A DNA stretch of 64,000 bases from Chitinophaga sp. CF418 (GTDB taxonomy: Bacteria > Bacteroidota > Bacteroidia > Chitinophagales > Chitinophagaceae): the NCBI RefSeq assembly GCF_900142925.1, contig NZ_FRCN01000004.1, positions 248,001 to 312,000 of the forward strand, in the 5' to 3' direction. The notes beneath the pieces were generated by a model. It was not told the origin of the DNA. It made no database searches and worked only from the letters and a program-made list of their open reading frames with translations. A program made the position numbers and the translations under genes. Shown here one piece after another: positions 42,447 to 52,498 of the stretch (the first letter of the stretch is position 1; the number at the start of each line of letters is the position of its first letter).

Positions 42447-43589
42447 TTAATCAATCAGCTCCAGCGCCTTCAGCCTGGCCACCGCTTCTATCAGCATGGC
42501 GCCGCTGAGTTGTGTAGTAAGATCAGTAGTAGCAGCAGTCTTTGTCCAGCTGGTGTTGAATATCACCTGCGGACGGGTAGTGCCCTGCAACCACATTGTC
42601 TGGGCATTCAGCTGCAGGAAGCTGACAAACCTGGCGGCATCGGTACTGCTAATGCTACCGTCAGTGATCAGCAGCATCATGTAACGTACGAGGATACCTT
42701 TGAATAAACCACCATCTCCACCACCTTCATCTTTCATGATGTTACCGCTGCTGAACTCACCAGCCAGAGAGTTATTGGCGGTTTTCATTGCATCTGCAAT
42801 ATAGGTCTGTTCCCCTGTGATCTTATACAGTTCCACGCCGGCTCCAATAAAGACGCCCTGGTTATAGGTGAACTTCCAGCTCTTGTTAGTGCCGGTACCA
42901 TCCAGGCCGTCCCATACAAGACCGGTAACAGGATCCACCAGGTTATCTTTCTGCCATTGGTAGATCTTTTTGGCCCAGGCCAGGTCTTCCCCATTACGGT
43001 TCAACTGGTACATACGGGAGGCAATGATAGACGCCGGTGCATTGGCCGGTGTATTCTTATTCTGGCGGTCTTTATTCCAGTAGATACCACCGCCCCAGGT
43101 GTCATCCCAACCACCTTTAATATCGTTCCACAACAGCTCTGCAGTGGTTTTATAACGATCGTCGCTGGTGGCTTCATAGGCACGCAGGCAGGCCAGCGTC
43201 ATCCACTCCATATCATCGTAGAAATGGTTGATATAGGTATTGCCATTTTTAGCTTTCATACCATCCAGCAGCTCATCCATGCGAGACTTAACAGCAGCGT
43301 CATTGGTACGCAGATAAACATCTGTCAGTACATCCAGCGCATGTGCATTGGGCCAGTAGTTGAAAGTGAGATCGCCTGCATTGTTCTTGTTGAAATACTT
43401 GCCACTCTGATTGAAAAAATTACTGATCAGGGAGGCGGAGGAGGAATCAGCAATAGACGGCCAGTTGTATTTATAGGTCGCTTTGCCGGCGCCTGGTCCG
43501 GGACCATCATCCACAGGCTCTTTCAAACAAGCCGTGAAGGTCGTGGCCATAGCCGCTGTTATTGTGAATAGAAGAAATATCCGACGCAT
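42447..43589 (-). CDS. GH76 alpha-1,6-mannanase lipoprotein
   Basis: 380 aa. A lipoprotein signal (TAAMATTFTAC, Cys about 21) precedes an (alpha/alpha)6 barrel. The catalytic pair of adjacent Asp residues is in NHFYDDMEWMTLACLRAYE. Other GH76 blocks are GGIYWNKDRQNKNTPANAPA, SWKFTYNQGVFIGAGVELYK and GLFKGILVRYM. GH76 enzymes cleave the alpha-1,6-mannan backbone of yeast cell walls. It is the last gene of the PUL and should be a surface or periplasmic enzyme. Confidence 0.9.
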   Translation of the reverse strand: MRRIFLLFTITAAMATTFTACLKEPVDDGPGPGAGKATYKYNWPSIADSSSASLISNFFNQSGKYFNKNNAGDLTFNYWPNAHALDVLTDVYLRTNDAAVKSRMDELLDGMKAKNGNTYINHFYDDMEWMTLACLRAYEATSDDRYKTTAELLWNDIKGGWDDTWGGGIYWNKDRQNKNTPANAPASIIASRMYQLNRNGEDLAWAKKIYQWQKDNLVDPVTGLVWDGLDGTGTNKSWKFTYNQGVFIGAGVELYKITGEQTYIADAMKTANNSLAGEFSSGNIMKDEGGGDGGLFKGILVRYMMLLITDGSISSTDAARFVSFLQLNAQTMWLQGTTRPQVIFNTSWTKTAATTDLTTQLSGAMLIEAVARLKALELID

Positions 43590-43634
43590 AAGCTTTTTTG
43601 ATTGATCGTTTACATGATGTGAAGATGTACCGGA

Positions 43635-44780
43635 TTAGCGCACTATTACCTGGTGCGTATAAGTTTTATCCGGAGAGAAATACAGTTTCACATCACAGTT
43701 TTTACCATCTACTTCTGAAGCAAATTTGTAACAGTAGTTATACTGATCACTGTTGACAATCAGCCTTAACTCCCAGAATGAAAGTGGTGTGGTAGCTGTA
43801 GGGCGGTTGTTATCTGCATTGGAACTACCAAACCATTCAGTTCCTGCAGTGCCATCTGCAGCCTTTACGCTCACGCGGAATTTATAACGCTCGTCACGGC
43901 CCCATGATTCCTGGTGGAAATTGATCAGTTTATTCTCGAACGTCCAGGCGCCATTGGAGGTATAGCTCAGGTCATACATAATGCTATTCTCCGGCGCGAA
44001 CCAAAGACCGATAGCGGTGATCTCTGTAATAGTAGCAGCTGTGTTGTTGAAGTCCAGTCGCAGACGATATACCTTTGTACCACCGGACTGGGTGCTCTCC
44101 CCTCCTTCTTTCAGCGTACTACCATCAATGAAGTAAGTAGCAGGTGTACCGGTATTCCTGTCAACGAATTTGTATTTACCATCTTTCAGGGAAGTGTAGA
44201 TCTCAAATACCCCGGGAGCAGTTGATTTCAGCTTTACAGCCTGTGCCAGATCAGCGCCGGCTTCAGTAGCATCTCCTGTCAGGAAAACATCCACTGGAAT
44301 TTCAGCAAAACCATTTGGCCTTTCTACCTCTATTGTGCGGGCTTCTGCCGCCGGCTGTATGTTATAACCTTTGGAAGCATTCACGGTCCATTTCAGTTTA
44401 CCGGTAGCCAGTGCAGCAATACCAGCCTTACCGGCAATGCTGTTCAGGTCTTTGTGAGAAAGCGTCAGCTTGTTCTGTACACCACCACCATCAGAAGAGA
44501 TTTTGGCAATCGGGTTGGAGAAGTCTCCACCATCTTTATCTATCACTACTTCATACAGTACCAGCGATCCGTCTTCTGCTCGGGCCTGGTCCCATTCAAA
44601 GCTAACAGTAGCGCTGGTAGCGGGTTGCAGCTTGATGTATTTATCATCTACAGGCGCATTCAGCCTGCTCACAGGCATGAGGTTAGTATTTAGTTCATGA
44701 TCGTCTTTTCCACAACCGGTCAGTATAAGTCCCAATGAAACCGGTAGTGCAAGGAGTATATTGGCGAAAAATGTTTTCAT
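43635..44780 (-). CDS. SusE-like glycan-binding surface lipoprotein
   Basis: 381 aa. Lipoprotein signal with Cys near residue 23 (LILTGCGKDD). An N-terminal SusE/PKD-like domain (KLQPATSATVSFEWDQARAE) is followed by C-terminal starch/mannan-binding-type domains with conserved aromatic residues (GLWFAPENSIMYDLSYTSNG, SFWELRLIVNSDQYNYCYKF). SusE/F proteins bind the glycan at the cell surface beside SusC and SusD. It lies between the susD and GH76 genes. Confidence 0.85.
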   Translation of the reverse strand: MKTFFANILLALPVSLGLILTGCGKDDHELNTNLMPVSRLNAPVDDKYIKLQPATSATVSFEWDQARAEDGSLVLYEVVIDKDGGDFSNPIAKISSDGGGVQNKLTLSHKDLNSIAGKAGIAALATGKLKWTVNASKGYNIQPAAEARTIEVERPNGFAEIPVDVFLTGDATEAGADLAQAVKLKSTAPGVFEIYTSLKDGKYKFVDRNTGTPATYFIDGSTLKEGGESTQSGGTKVYRLRLDFNNTAATITEITAIGLWFAPENSIMYDLSYTSNGAWTFENKLINFHQESWGRDERYKFRVSVKAADGTAGTEWFGSSNADNNRPTATTPLSFWELRLIVNSDQYNYCYKFASEVDGKNCDVKLYFSPDKTYTHQVIVR

Positions 44781-44813
44781 ATCGTATCTGTTTGAAAATA
44801 TTAATGTGGAATT

Positions 44814-46436
44814 TTACCAATCCTGGTTCTGGCCAAGATTCGTGTTCTGATCGCGTTCAAACGTGGGCACAGGCCACAGGTAATGCTTGGGATTGATGAA
44901 AGTTCTGTCTTCCACGATGATATACCCGTTGGCATCTGTTCTGAATGCACCTCCGGATACTTTGATACCTCTTACAGGCTTGTTCATTACCTGGTCAGCG
45001 ATCTTCCAGCGGCGGATATCTAATGCACGCACGCCTTCAAATGCCAGCTCAGCTCTTCTTTCACGACGTACGATGGTACGCAGCGCATCCTGCGCCACAC
45101 CCGGGAATTCCAGTGCACCTGCATCGTTAAAGCCTGCCCTTGCACGTAAAGCACGGATAGTCTGGTTCCATACACCTGCATCCAGCTGGCTCAGTTCATT
45201 CTTCGCTTCTGCGTACATCAGCAGCACATCTGCATAACGGACCACGATGAGGTTTAAGCCTGAGTTGTAGTTGGTAGCAGTACGATCGTAATATTTATAG
45301 AAGTAATAACCGGTAGGAGAAGCACCCTGATCATCTACACTGTTGGTAGACGGATTTGAACCAGGTTTGGTCAGGATCGTCTGCACTTTACCGTCAAAGT
45401 CTGTGATGGTAGAACCATTATGCAGGATGGTAGCATTAAAACGGGGATCCCTGTTCGTGTAAGGATCATTCTCGTTATAACCGGAACCTGCCTCCCGGAT
45501 ACCTTTGCCGTTCAGCATGATGTAGTCATCCACGAGATCCTGTGTGGGCACCAGTGTACTTCTCAGCAACGCTACTGTCTGTGGCAGGAAGTTACGCTGA
45601 GAACCGTAGGTACGGCCACCGCCATATTGTATATCGAAGATCACTTCGCTGTTGTACTCATTGGCAGTGGTGAAGATGTTGCTGTAATTGCTCTGCAATG
45701 CATAGCTACCGTTGTTGGTATTGTTGATGAGCAATTCGCAGTCGCTGATCGCTCCCTGCCATTCGCTTTTGAACAGATGTACCCTTGCACTCAGCGCAAT
45801 AGCAGCTCCACGGGTAATACGGCCTTTGTCTTTTTCCTGGTATCCACCATTAGTACCGGTATAGTTATTTACCGGCAGGTCAGGACGGATAGCGGTCAGC
45901 TCTGACTGAATAAAATCGAGAATAGCATTTTTATCAGTGCGTGAGATACTTTTAGCTTCTGCAATGGTGATCAGATTGGTGTAAAAAGGGACATCACCAA
46001 ACCAGCTCACCAGCTGGAAATAAGAATATGCACGGATGAACCTTGCTTCTGCCAGGATGCGATGTTTCAGTGTTGAATCCAGCGCAGGTATCCTGTCGAT
46101 GTTGGTGGTTACAATATTACACTTGCGGATGCACGTGAACCGGTATTTCCACTCTTCCGTAAGCCGCTTGTTGGAAGGATCATAAGCACCGGATGCAATG
46201 GTGGAGACAGCATTGTAACCTACACCACTTACAAAACCGTTATCACTGAGCGCTTCATCGCCGAAATAATAACCATCGTCAGACAGGTTCTCATAACAGC
46301 TGGCAAGCGCTGCCAGTGCATCATCAGCAGTGCGCCAGTAGGCGGCGTCTGTATAATCGCGCGTGATAGGCTGATCCAGCTTACGGCAGGAGAACAGCAC
46401 AGCGGCGCAAAGTATTGGCAATAATAATTTCTTCAT
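44814..46436 (-). CDS. SusD/RagB-family glycan-binding lipoprotein
   Basis: 540 aa from MKKLLLPILCAAVLFSCRKL, a signal with lipobox Cys17. Helical TPR-rich body with the family's conserved end: VRRERRAELAFEGVRALDIR RW (split across residues about 450-470) and the C-terminal LWPVPTFERDQNTNLGQNQD. SusD caps the SusC channel and captures oligosaccharide. The preceding susC ends 25 nt upstream, the normal SusC-SusD pairing. Confidence 0.95.
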   Translation of the reverse strand: MKKLLLPILCAAVLFSCRKLDQPITRDYTDAAYWRTADDALAALASCYENLSDDGYYFGDEALSDNGFVSGVGYNAVSTIASGAYDPSNKRLTEEWKYRFTCIRKCNIVTTNIDRIPALDSTLKHRILAEARFIRAYSYFQLVSWFGDVPFYTNLITIAEAKSISRTDKNAILDFIQSELTAIRPDLPVNNYTGTNGGYQEKDKGRITRGAAIALSARVHLFKSEWQGAISDCELLINNTNNGSYALQSNYSNIFTTANEYNSEVIFDIQYGGGRTYGSQRNFLPQTVALLRSTLVPTQDLVDDYIMLNGKGIREAGSGYNENDPYTNRDPRFNATILHNGSTITDFDGKVQTILTKPGSNPSTNSVDDQGASPTGYYFYKYYDRTATNYNSGLNLIVVRYADVLLMYAEAKNELSQLDAGVWNQTIRALRARAGFNDAGALEFPGVAQDALRTIVRRERRAELAFEGVRALDIRRWKIADQVMNKPVRGIKVSGGAFRTDANGYIIVEDRTFINPKHYLWPVPTFERDQNTNLGQNQDW

Positions 46437-46460
46437 ACTATTGAACATTGAACACTATTA

Positions 46461-49400
46461 TCAGAATTTCAGGTCAAGACCAAATGAGAAAGTCGCTGCA
46501 TTTGGATAACTACGTCCTGCGATAGCGTTATAGTTGGTAAAGGACAGTTTATCATCAAACTGTGTGAATTCCGGATCCACCCCCAGGTCGCGGAAACGGC
46601 GGGGAGTGAACGTCAGCAGGTTCTGACTGGTGAAATAAACCCTCGCGCTCTGGATATGCAGCGTCTGGCTTACACTACGAGGCAGCGTATAACCCAATTG
46701 CAGGTTCTTTAAGCGCAGGTATTTGGTATCAAACAACCAGTAGTCGGAATACGCAAAGTTGTTGGCGTCAGCAGTACCGATAGTCAACCTTGGATAAGTA
46801 GCGTCAGGATTGGTAGGTGTCCAGCGATCCAGGTGCTGTTCAAAAGCATGGTCCTCATTGTTGTGGAATGCTTCAACGATATCACCACGGAGGAACTGAC
46901 TTCTCTTACCCACTCCCTGCCAGAACATGGAGAAATCCCAGTTCTTCCAGTTAGCAGCATAGGTAAATCCGAAAGTGTAACGGGGGAATGGATTCCCAAA
47001 TACGTAGCGGTCATCTGCATCAATGGTGCCATCCTTGTTACGATCAATATAGCGGATATCTCCCGGCATTACCTGCTGATTGTAGGCAAACGGTACTTTA
47101 GGAGCGCTCTTGATATCGTCCAGGTTCTGGTACAGACCATTTGATTTATAACCATAGTAAGAAGCGATCGGGAAACCTTCTTTTATGATGAAACTGAAGT
47201 CAGAACCCTGTACAGACTGCTCACCGTATTTCACTACCTTATTCAGGTTGTCAGACAGGTTACCAGAAATGGTGTGGTTAACATTTCCTGTTTTTGCATG
47301 ATAAGACACTGTAAGTTCCCAGCCTTTGTTCTGCACCTTACCAACGTTCTGCAGGGAAGCGCCGATACCTGCGGTACCAGGCACTACCTGGAACAGGTAG
47401 ATACCATCTGTGTTTTTATTGAAGTAGTCGAAAGATGCGGAAACCTTGTTGTTAAAGAGATCTACATCTACACCATAGTTGCTCATTGTAGAAATTTCCC
47501 ATTGCAATGTTTCATTGTAAGCGGAGAAATCAGCGCCGGTGTTAGGTGTATTGTTGAACGGATATTTACCGGTATTCAGGGTTACCCTGGCCAGGTAGTT
47601 GAAACCTCCGATGTTGGAGTTACCCACCTGTCCCCAGGAGTAGCGGAATTTCACGTTACCGTACTTTTCCCTGAAATCTTCGAAGAATGCTTCATCTGTG
47701 ATCCTCCAGCCCAGTGAGAATGCCGGGAAGAACTGCCAGCGGTGGCCGGGAGCCAGTTTAGAGGATCCATCATAACGCCAGGTGAATTCCGCCAGGTATT
47801 TGTCATTGTAGGCATAGTTCACTCTTCCGAAAAGAGAGTTCAGTGCATACAGGTTAGGATTGATGAATTCATTGTAAGTACCGATGTTGGCATAATCGAA
47901 TGTTCCGTCCGGTTTAGGAATATATCCTCCACCGATAGACCAGTCATCATCAAGGTTGGTAGTACCGTAACGGGTAGCTTTCAGTCCATACTCTTCATTA
48001 ATGGCGTCACTACGGCCGCCCACCTGTGCTTTCACATAATGTTTGCCGAAAGTATTTTCATACTCTGCTGTAGCGTATACGTTTGAGGCAAGATCTTTGA
48101 ATTCATACTCATACATCTTGTTATACAATGGAGGATTGGCCGTGGTATAGTAAGGGGCGTAAGAATACTTGTTCTGACGATCAGTCTGATTAGTGATCGT
48201 ATAAGTACCGGAAGCGTTGAAATTAAGTTTGAAATGCTTTACCGGTGTAATGGTAACGTCCAGACCACCCAGCAGGTTGTCTTTCTCTTCCTTGTTGAAA
48301 CCACCGTATTTCAGCTGTGCCAGTACGTTGTTACTATTTAGCGCTGGTACCACAAAATTGCCGAGAGAGTCAAGCACCGGGTAGATACGTGGCGTACGGA
48401 TAGCGTCCCTGATCAGGAAACCGATATCTGCCTGTTGCCTGCGTTTGATGCCTTTGGTATAGGCGAGGTTGACGTTTACTTTTACATACTTGCTGACGTC
48501 TACCGCGAGGTTAGCCCTGGCATTGTAACGTTTGTAGTAGAAGTCTTCTGTCACGTAGGAGTTCTGCAACATATTGCCCTGGTTCACATATCCCAGTGAA
48601 ACGAGGTAGCTGCTGGATTTGCCGCCGCCTGTCATACTGATGCTATGGTTCTGCATAGGCGTATAGTCGCGCAGCATTTCCTTCAGATAAGCAGGTTCGG
48701 AACCACGTTTATGCCAGTAGTTGATATCGTCGGGAGAGAACTGCGGTGTTTTACCGGAGTTTACCAACGCCTCATTCTTGAGCGTCATGTACTCCCAGGC
48801 TTCCACGTTTTGGGGCAGTGTGGTAGGCGTTTGCCAGCCGTACATCCCGTTGTAGGTAACGCTTGGTTTCTCGTCTTTGTTACCTCTTTTGGTGGTGATA
48901 TAAATAACGCCGTTAGCAGCCTGTGAACCATAAATGGCGGAAGAAGCAGCATCTTTCAATACGGAAATGCTTTCTACATCGTAAGGGTTCAGGTTCTGCA
49001 AACCGTCGCGGCCTGCCTGCACACCATCGATGATGATGAGCGGAGCATTACCTGTCAGGCTGCCAACGCCGCGTATGTTGAGGGTCATCTGTGCGCCCGG
49101 CTCTGCATTGTTCTGCTGGAGTATCAGGTTGGGCGCTGTTCCCTGCAAAGCCTGGAACATATTGGCAACGGGACGGCCCTCAATATCTTTAGTGGAGATC
49201 GTATTGATAGCCGCCGTTACCTGCGTTTTCTTTTGTGAACCATAAGCGGTGATCACTACCTCTCCCAGGTCCTTAGAGTCGGCAGTGAGCATTACGGTAA
49301 TATTAGTTCTTCCGCTGATCCCTACTTCCGATGGGATGTAACCAACGGAAGAGCAGACCAAGGTACCATTGGCTTGCCCAGCTGGGATCTTTAGCGTAAA

Positions 49401-49949
49401 AAAACCCTGATCATTTGAAGTGGCCCCGATACTGGAACCCTGCAAACGAACATTCACGTTCGGGATGCCTTCTCCCTTATTGTTAACGATCCGGCCATTG
49501 ATCGTGATTTCAGCCTGTTGTGCAGGAGTAGCTGTTGCCTGGCGCAGAATGATCTTGTTGTTGATCATTTCAAACTTAATGTCCAGTGGTGACAATACCA
49601 TGTCCAGTACTTCTCCCAGTTTTTTGTCTTTTACAGACAGGGAGATCTTCTGTGCTACTTTTATTTCATCATTTGAATAAACAAACACGTAGGGTGTTTG
49701 CTTTTCAATTTTCTCCAGTACCTGCCCGAGCAGTTCATTGCTTACCTGGAGACTAATACGGTTTTCAAGTGGGATATCTGTGTCCCTTACCTGTTGCCCC
49801 TGGCCATATGCAGTGTGATTTGCTTCAGCAGCAAATGCACTCTGCGCCTTCAGGTCCAGCATGTTCAATAATGCCATGCAGACAAAAAGCGGCAGGAACA
49901 ACGAGCGGAAAAGTCCCGAAAAACGCGTGGGTAGCGGTCTTTCTTTCAT
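46461..49949 (-). CDS. SusC/RagA TonB-dependent transporter with STN domain
   Basis: 1162 aa. Signal peptide (1-36), then an STN (secretin/TonB short N-terminal) domain at about 60-130, a CarboxypepD-regulatory-like domain (147-235), TonB plug (ITAYGSQKKTQVTAAI, MTLNIRGVGSLTGNAPLIII then DGVQAG) and the barrel to the C-terminal strand TFSFGLDLKF. The STN domain marks it as a transporter that signals through the adjacent FecR and ECF sigma factor. It imports large oligosaccharides using TonB energy. It lies 58 nt after fecR. Confidence 0.95.
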   Translation of the reverse strand: MKERPLPTRFSGLFRSLFLPLFVCMALLNMLDLKAQSAFAAEANHTAYGQGQQVRDTDIPLENRISLQVSNELLGQVLEKIEKQTPYVFVYSNDEIKVAQKISLSVKDKKLGEVLDMVLSPLDIKFEMINNKIILRQATATPAQQAEITINGRIVNNKGEGIPNVNVRLQGSSIGATSNDQGFFTLKIPAGQANGTLVCSSVGYIPSEVGISGRTNITVMLTADSKDLGEVVITAYGSQKKTQVTAAINTISTKDIEGRPVANMFQALQGTAPNLILQQNNAEPGAQMTLNIRGVGSLTGNAPLIIIDGVQAGRDGLQNLNPYDVESISVLKDAASSAIYGSQAANGVIYITTKRGNKDEKPSVTYNGMYGWQTPTTLPQNVEAWEYMTLKNEALVNSGKTPQFSPDDINYWHKRGSEPAYLKEMLRDYTPMQNHSISMTGGGKSSSYLVSLGYVNQGNMLQNSYVTEDFYYKRYNARANLAVDVSKYVKVNVNLAYTKGIKRRQQADIGFLIRDAIRTPRIYPVLDSLGNFVVPALNSNNVLAQLKYGGFNKEEKDNLLGGLDVTITPVKHFKLNFNASGTYTITNQTDRQNKYSYAPYYTTANPPLYNKMYEYEFKDLASNVYATAEYENTFGKHYVKAQVGGRSDAINEEYGLKATRYGTTNLDDDWSIGGGYIPKPDGTFDYANIGTYNEFINPNLYALNSLFGRVNYAYNDKYLAEFTWRYDGSSKLAPGHRWQFFPAFSLGWRITDEAFFEDFREKYGNVKFRYSWGQVGNSNIGGFNYLARVTLNTGKYPFNNTPNTGADFSAYNETLQWEISTMSNYGVDVDLFNNKVSASFDYFNKNTDGIYLFQVVPGTAGIGASLQNVGKVQNKGWELTVSYHAKTGNVNHTISGNLSDNLNKVVKYGEQSVQGSDFSFIIKEGFPIASYYGYKSNGLYQNLDDIKSAPKVPFAYNQQVMPGDIRYIDRNKDGTIDADDRYVFGNPFPRYTFGFTYAANWKNWDFSMFWQGVGKRSQFLRGDIVEAFHNNEDHAFEQHLDRWTPTNPDATYPRLTIGTADANNFAYSDYWLFDTKYLRLKNLQLGYTLPRSVSQTLHIQSARVYFTSQNLLTFTPRRFRDLGVDPEFTQFDDKLSFTNYNAIAGRSYPNAATFSFGLDLKF

Positions 49950-50007
49950 AACGCAGCTGTTTGTGAATTGAATTGATTTAATTGATTAAATAATGGAACG
50001 TGAACGA

Positions 50008-51012
50008 TTATTCTGTGATCAGTAAAGTGCTATCAGTGATGGTATAGTGGAACGCTTTAGACCTCGCAAGATAGTACATGATATCCTGCAGGCTGTTGTC
50101 CTGGAAAGACCCTGTAAGCCTGTAATAACGTGGCGCATCACTTTCAAAACTCACCCTCTTGCCAAATGTTCTTTCCAGTTCAGAGGCTATCTCTTCCAGT
50201 GTTTTGTTGCGGAATACCAGCCGTCCTTCTGTCCAGGCTTTATCATCTTCTGCGGATGTTGTTTCTTTTACGATAGCGTCTTCTTTATCATCAGCCAGAG
50301 ACTGGCGATAGGTCACTTTTTCATCCGGTGTGATATAGATGGTATCGGGTTGCTGTCCGGCCGCTACAACCGGAATGAATGCCACTTTACCTGTTCTGAC
50401 AGAGGTTTGCACCGCTTCATTTTCATAGGCGCGGATGTTGAAGGAAGTTCCGAGCACGTGTATACTGCCGGCAGAGAGATGTACGATGAATGGTTTCTTC
50501 GGATTAGCAGCAATATCAAAAAAGGCTTCACCAGTGAGATACACCTCACGGGTATTACTATTGAACACTTCCGGGTAAGACAGTTTGCTATCAGCGTTCA
50601 GCCAGATCTTACTACCATCAGCCAATTCTATCGTGGCCTTCGTTGCTTTACCATTCTGCCTTTCCATCAGCTTAGCCACTTCCGCCTGCTGTTGACGGGG
50701 CCTGAGTACCACAACGGCAACAGCAGTGATTAATACGGCGGCAGCGGCTATACCAATCCATTTCCAGGGGAACATCCTTTTTACAGGAGTTGTACTGATA
50801 TTGATCCTGGACATGGTACGTTGTAATGCCTGTTCTGTTTCAGCAGAAGAATGATATGCCGATACTGTGAAGTACTGTTGCAGCAGCTGGTAACTTTCGC
50901 GGAGTTCAGGATATTCCTGCAACATCCTCTCAAGCTCCTGCTGTTCTGCTGTGGTAGCTTCTCCAGCCAGTTTCCTGGCGGCTAACGTGGTAAATAATTC
51001 TTCGTTTATCAT
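50008..51012 (-). CDS. FecR-family anti-sigma factor
   Basis: 334 aa. Cytoplasmic N-terminal part (residues 1-80), one membrane helix (WKWIGIAAAAVLITAVAVVV, about 84-103), then periplasmic FecR domain (TIELADGSKIWLNADSKLSY, GEAFFDIAANPKKPFIVHLS). It ends in a DUF4974 domain (VFRNKTLEEIASELERTFGK, YRLTGSFQDNSLQDIMYYLA). It keeps the ECF sigma inactive until the STN domain of the loaded SusC signals. The sigma gene is 41 nt upstream. Confidence 0.93.
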   Translation of the reverse strand: MINEELFTTLAARKLAGEATTAEQQELERMLQEYPELRESYQLLQQYFTVSAYHSSAETEQALQRTMSRINISTTPVKRMFPWKWIGIAAAAVLITAVAVVVLRPRQQQAEVAKLMERQNGKATKATIELADGSKIWLNADSKLSYPEVFNSNTREVYLTGEAFFDIAANPKKPFIVHLSAGSIHVLGTSFNIRAYENEAVQTSVRTGKVAFIPVVAAGQQPDTIYITPDEKVTYRQSLADDKEDAIVKETTSAEDDKAWTEGRLVFRNKTLEEIASELERTFGKRVSFESDAPRYYRLTGSFQDNSLQDIMYYLARSKAFHYTITDSTLLITE

Positions 51013-51053
51013 ACGCGATTGTACTAGAAGGACAGACAGAATAGAAAAACTAC

Positions 51054-51653
51054 TTACAGGGAATCCGGTTTTTTATTTTTTGCTTTCAGCCTGTTGGCAA
51101 CATAAGGTCCTATTACTTCATTCAGGCGCTTCATAGCGCGAAACAATTGGGTTTCTACAGTACGGGGAGAAATATTGAGAATCTCTGCTACATCTTTATA
51201 TTTAAAACCTTCTTCCTTGATCAGTTTAAACACACGGCGACATTGATCCGGCAGGCGGCCTACCTCCTGGTCCATTTTAAAGAGGATCTCCTTCCATTCC
51301 ATCGTACGTTCCGGGTCGACAGAGTTAGTCAACTGAGAAAGTCCGGATTCGTCACTCAGGGGGGTGATTCTTAAGGAGGAATATTGTTCCAGGTAATTCA
51401 GCGACTGATTTTTGACAGCCACAAAAAGGTACACTTCGAGGTTGGTGACTTTTTCAAGATCTTCACGACGGTTCCAGATCTTCACGAAGACATCCGAAAC
51501 GATCTCTTCAGCAGCTTCACGGGTATAAACATACTGGATAGCAAAATATAACAGACGGTCATAGAAATGACGGAACAGCTCTGAGAAAGCCTTCTCATCG
51601 CCATCACACGCAATCTGCCGTTGCCAGTTTCTGATGTCTTCATTGTTAATCAT
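51054..51653 (-). CDS. ECF sigma-70 factor (Bacteroidota expansion family)
   Basis: 199 aa. Region 2 (DEKAFSELFRHFYDRLLYFA, VSDVFVKIWNRREDLEKVTN) and region 4 (LPDQCRRVFKLIKEEGFKYK, DVAEILNISPRTVETQLFRA) are both complete and separated by a short linker. It should direct transcription of the downstream PUL genes when released by the adjacent FecR. It is the first gene of the locus. About 500 nt without genes lies upstream. Confidence 0.95.
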   Translation of the reverse strand: MINNEDIRNWQRQIACDGDEKAFSELFRHFYDRLLYFAIQYVYTREAAEEIVSDVFVKIWNRREDLEKVTNLEVYLFVAVKNQSLNYLEQYSSLRITPLSDESGLSQLTNSVDPERTMEWKEILFKMDQEVGRLPDQCRRVFKLIKEEGFKYKDVAEILNISPRTVETQLFRAMKRLNEVIGPYVANRLKAKNKKPDSL

Positions 51654-52150
51654 ACTGCACTGAGCTTCGTTTACAGGTACCCCGGAGGTAAATATAAGGA
51701 TGATTATCGCGGAATTTGTCCCCCTATGATGTTGGTATAGTCCTAAATTATCATGATCAAGATAACTTTATAAAGTATCGGATCAAGATCTTATCAGTTT
51801 TCACAACGGTGTTATTATAATGTATCGATCCGGTTTTCCGGCAGGCATAGTACTCAATTGGCGCTTTAATTTTTTATGTCAGTTTCTACGTACGTGATTC
51901 CCAGTTCATTCAGTCTTGCTCCCGCCCAATCTGTGTTGCCGGCTGGTCCGGAATTTGATCCGGTATCTATTCTAGGACAGGCGATTTCTGAAAACTACTT
52001 ACAGGAGTAAAAAAAATATTTGGAGAGTGTCGGATTAGGAATAATTTTAAATCGCTCCATAACTATATATAAAAGAACTTTTAAGTGTTTTTATGACAGA
52101 AAATGCGTAATTTTAATAGCTATGACTAAAACCAGAAAATCATATCAGAT
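51654..52150. other. Divergent gene-free region before sigma factor
   Basis: About 500 nt between the sigma gene and the small membrane pair. It holds a 12-bp palindrome (ACTTTATAAAGT, 51765-51776) flanked by GATCAAGAT direct copies (51755 and 51782 region). No gene or RNA is recognised. The promoter of the sigma gene should lie in its left part. Confidence 0.5.
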
Positions 52151-52393
52151 ATGATGTCATCTACATTTACTACGATATTGGTGATTATTGCGGTGTTCGC
52201 TTCACTGTCATCTTTGGGCTTAACGCTGTTACGCGCATCCAGAGAAACAGCCAGACTCAAGAGAATCCGCCGGTTTCCACCAAAAGCGCTGGTGGTAGAA
52301 GACAAATCAGGACATGTTGTAGTGCTTGATCTCGAAAAACAGAATGATACACAACAGATACTCCGTACCCTCGATGTATTATTAGGGAAATAG
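52151..52393 (+). CDS. Small single-pass membrane protein
   Basis: 80 aa. One membrane helix (FTTILVIIAVFASLSSLGLT, residues 5-24), then a basic stretch (RASRETARLKRIRR) and a small beta-alpha region (KALVVEDKSGHVVVLDLEKQ, TLDVLLGK). No family is recognised. A transmembrane helix followed by a small strand-strand-helix domain occurs in accessory parts of some bacterial conflict systems, but this is only a shape comparison. It is followed by another membrane protein on the same strand 106 nt downstream. Confidence 0.65.
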   Translation: MMSSTFTTILVIIAVFASLSSLGLTLLRASRETARLKRIRRFPPKALVVEDKSGHVVVLDLEKQNDTQQILRTLDVLLGK

Positions 52394-52498
52394 TTCTCAT
52401 CATTTCAATTTCACCTTATCACTATCGCCTGGTCAAAATACCATCATCCACTATATTTATTATCTATAACTATTATCCTATAAAACCATTTTCATTCG

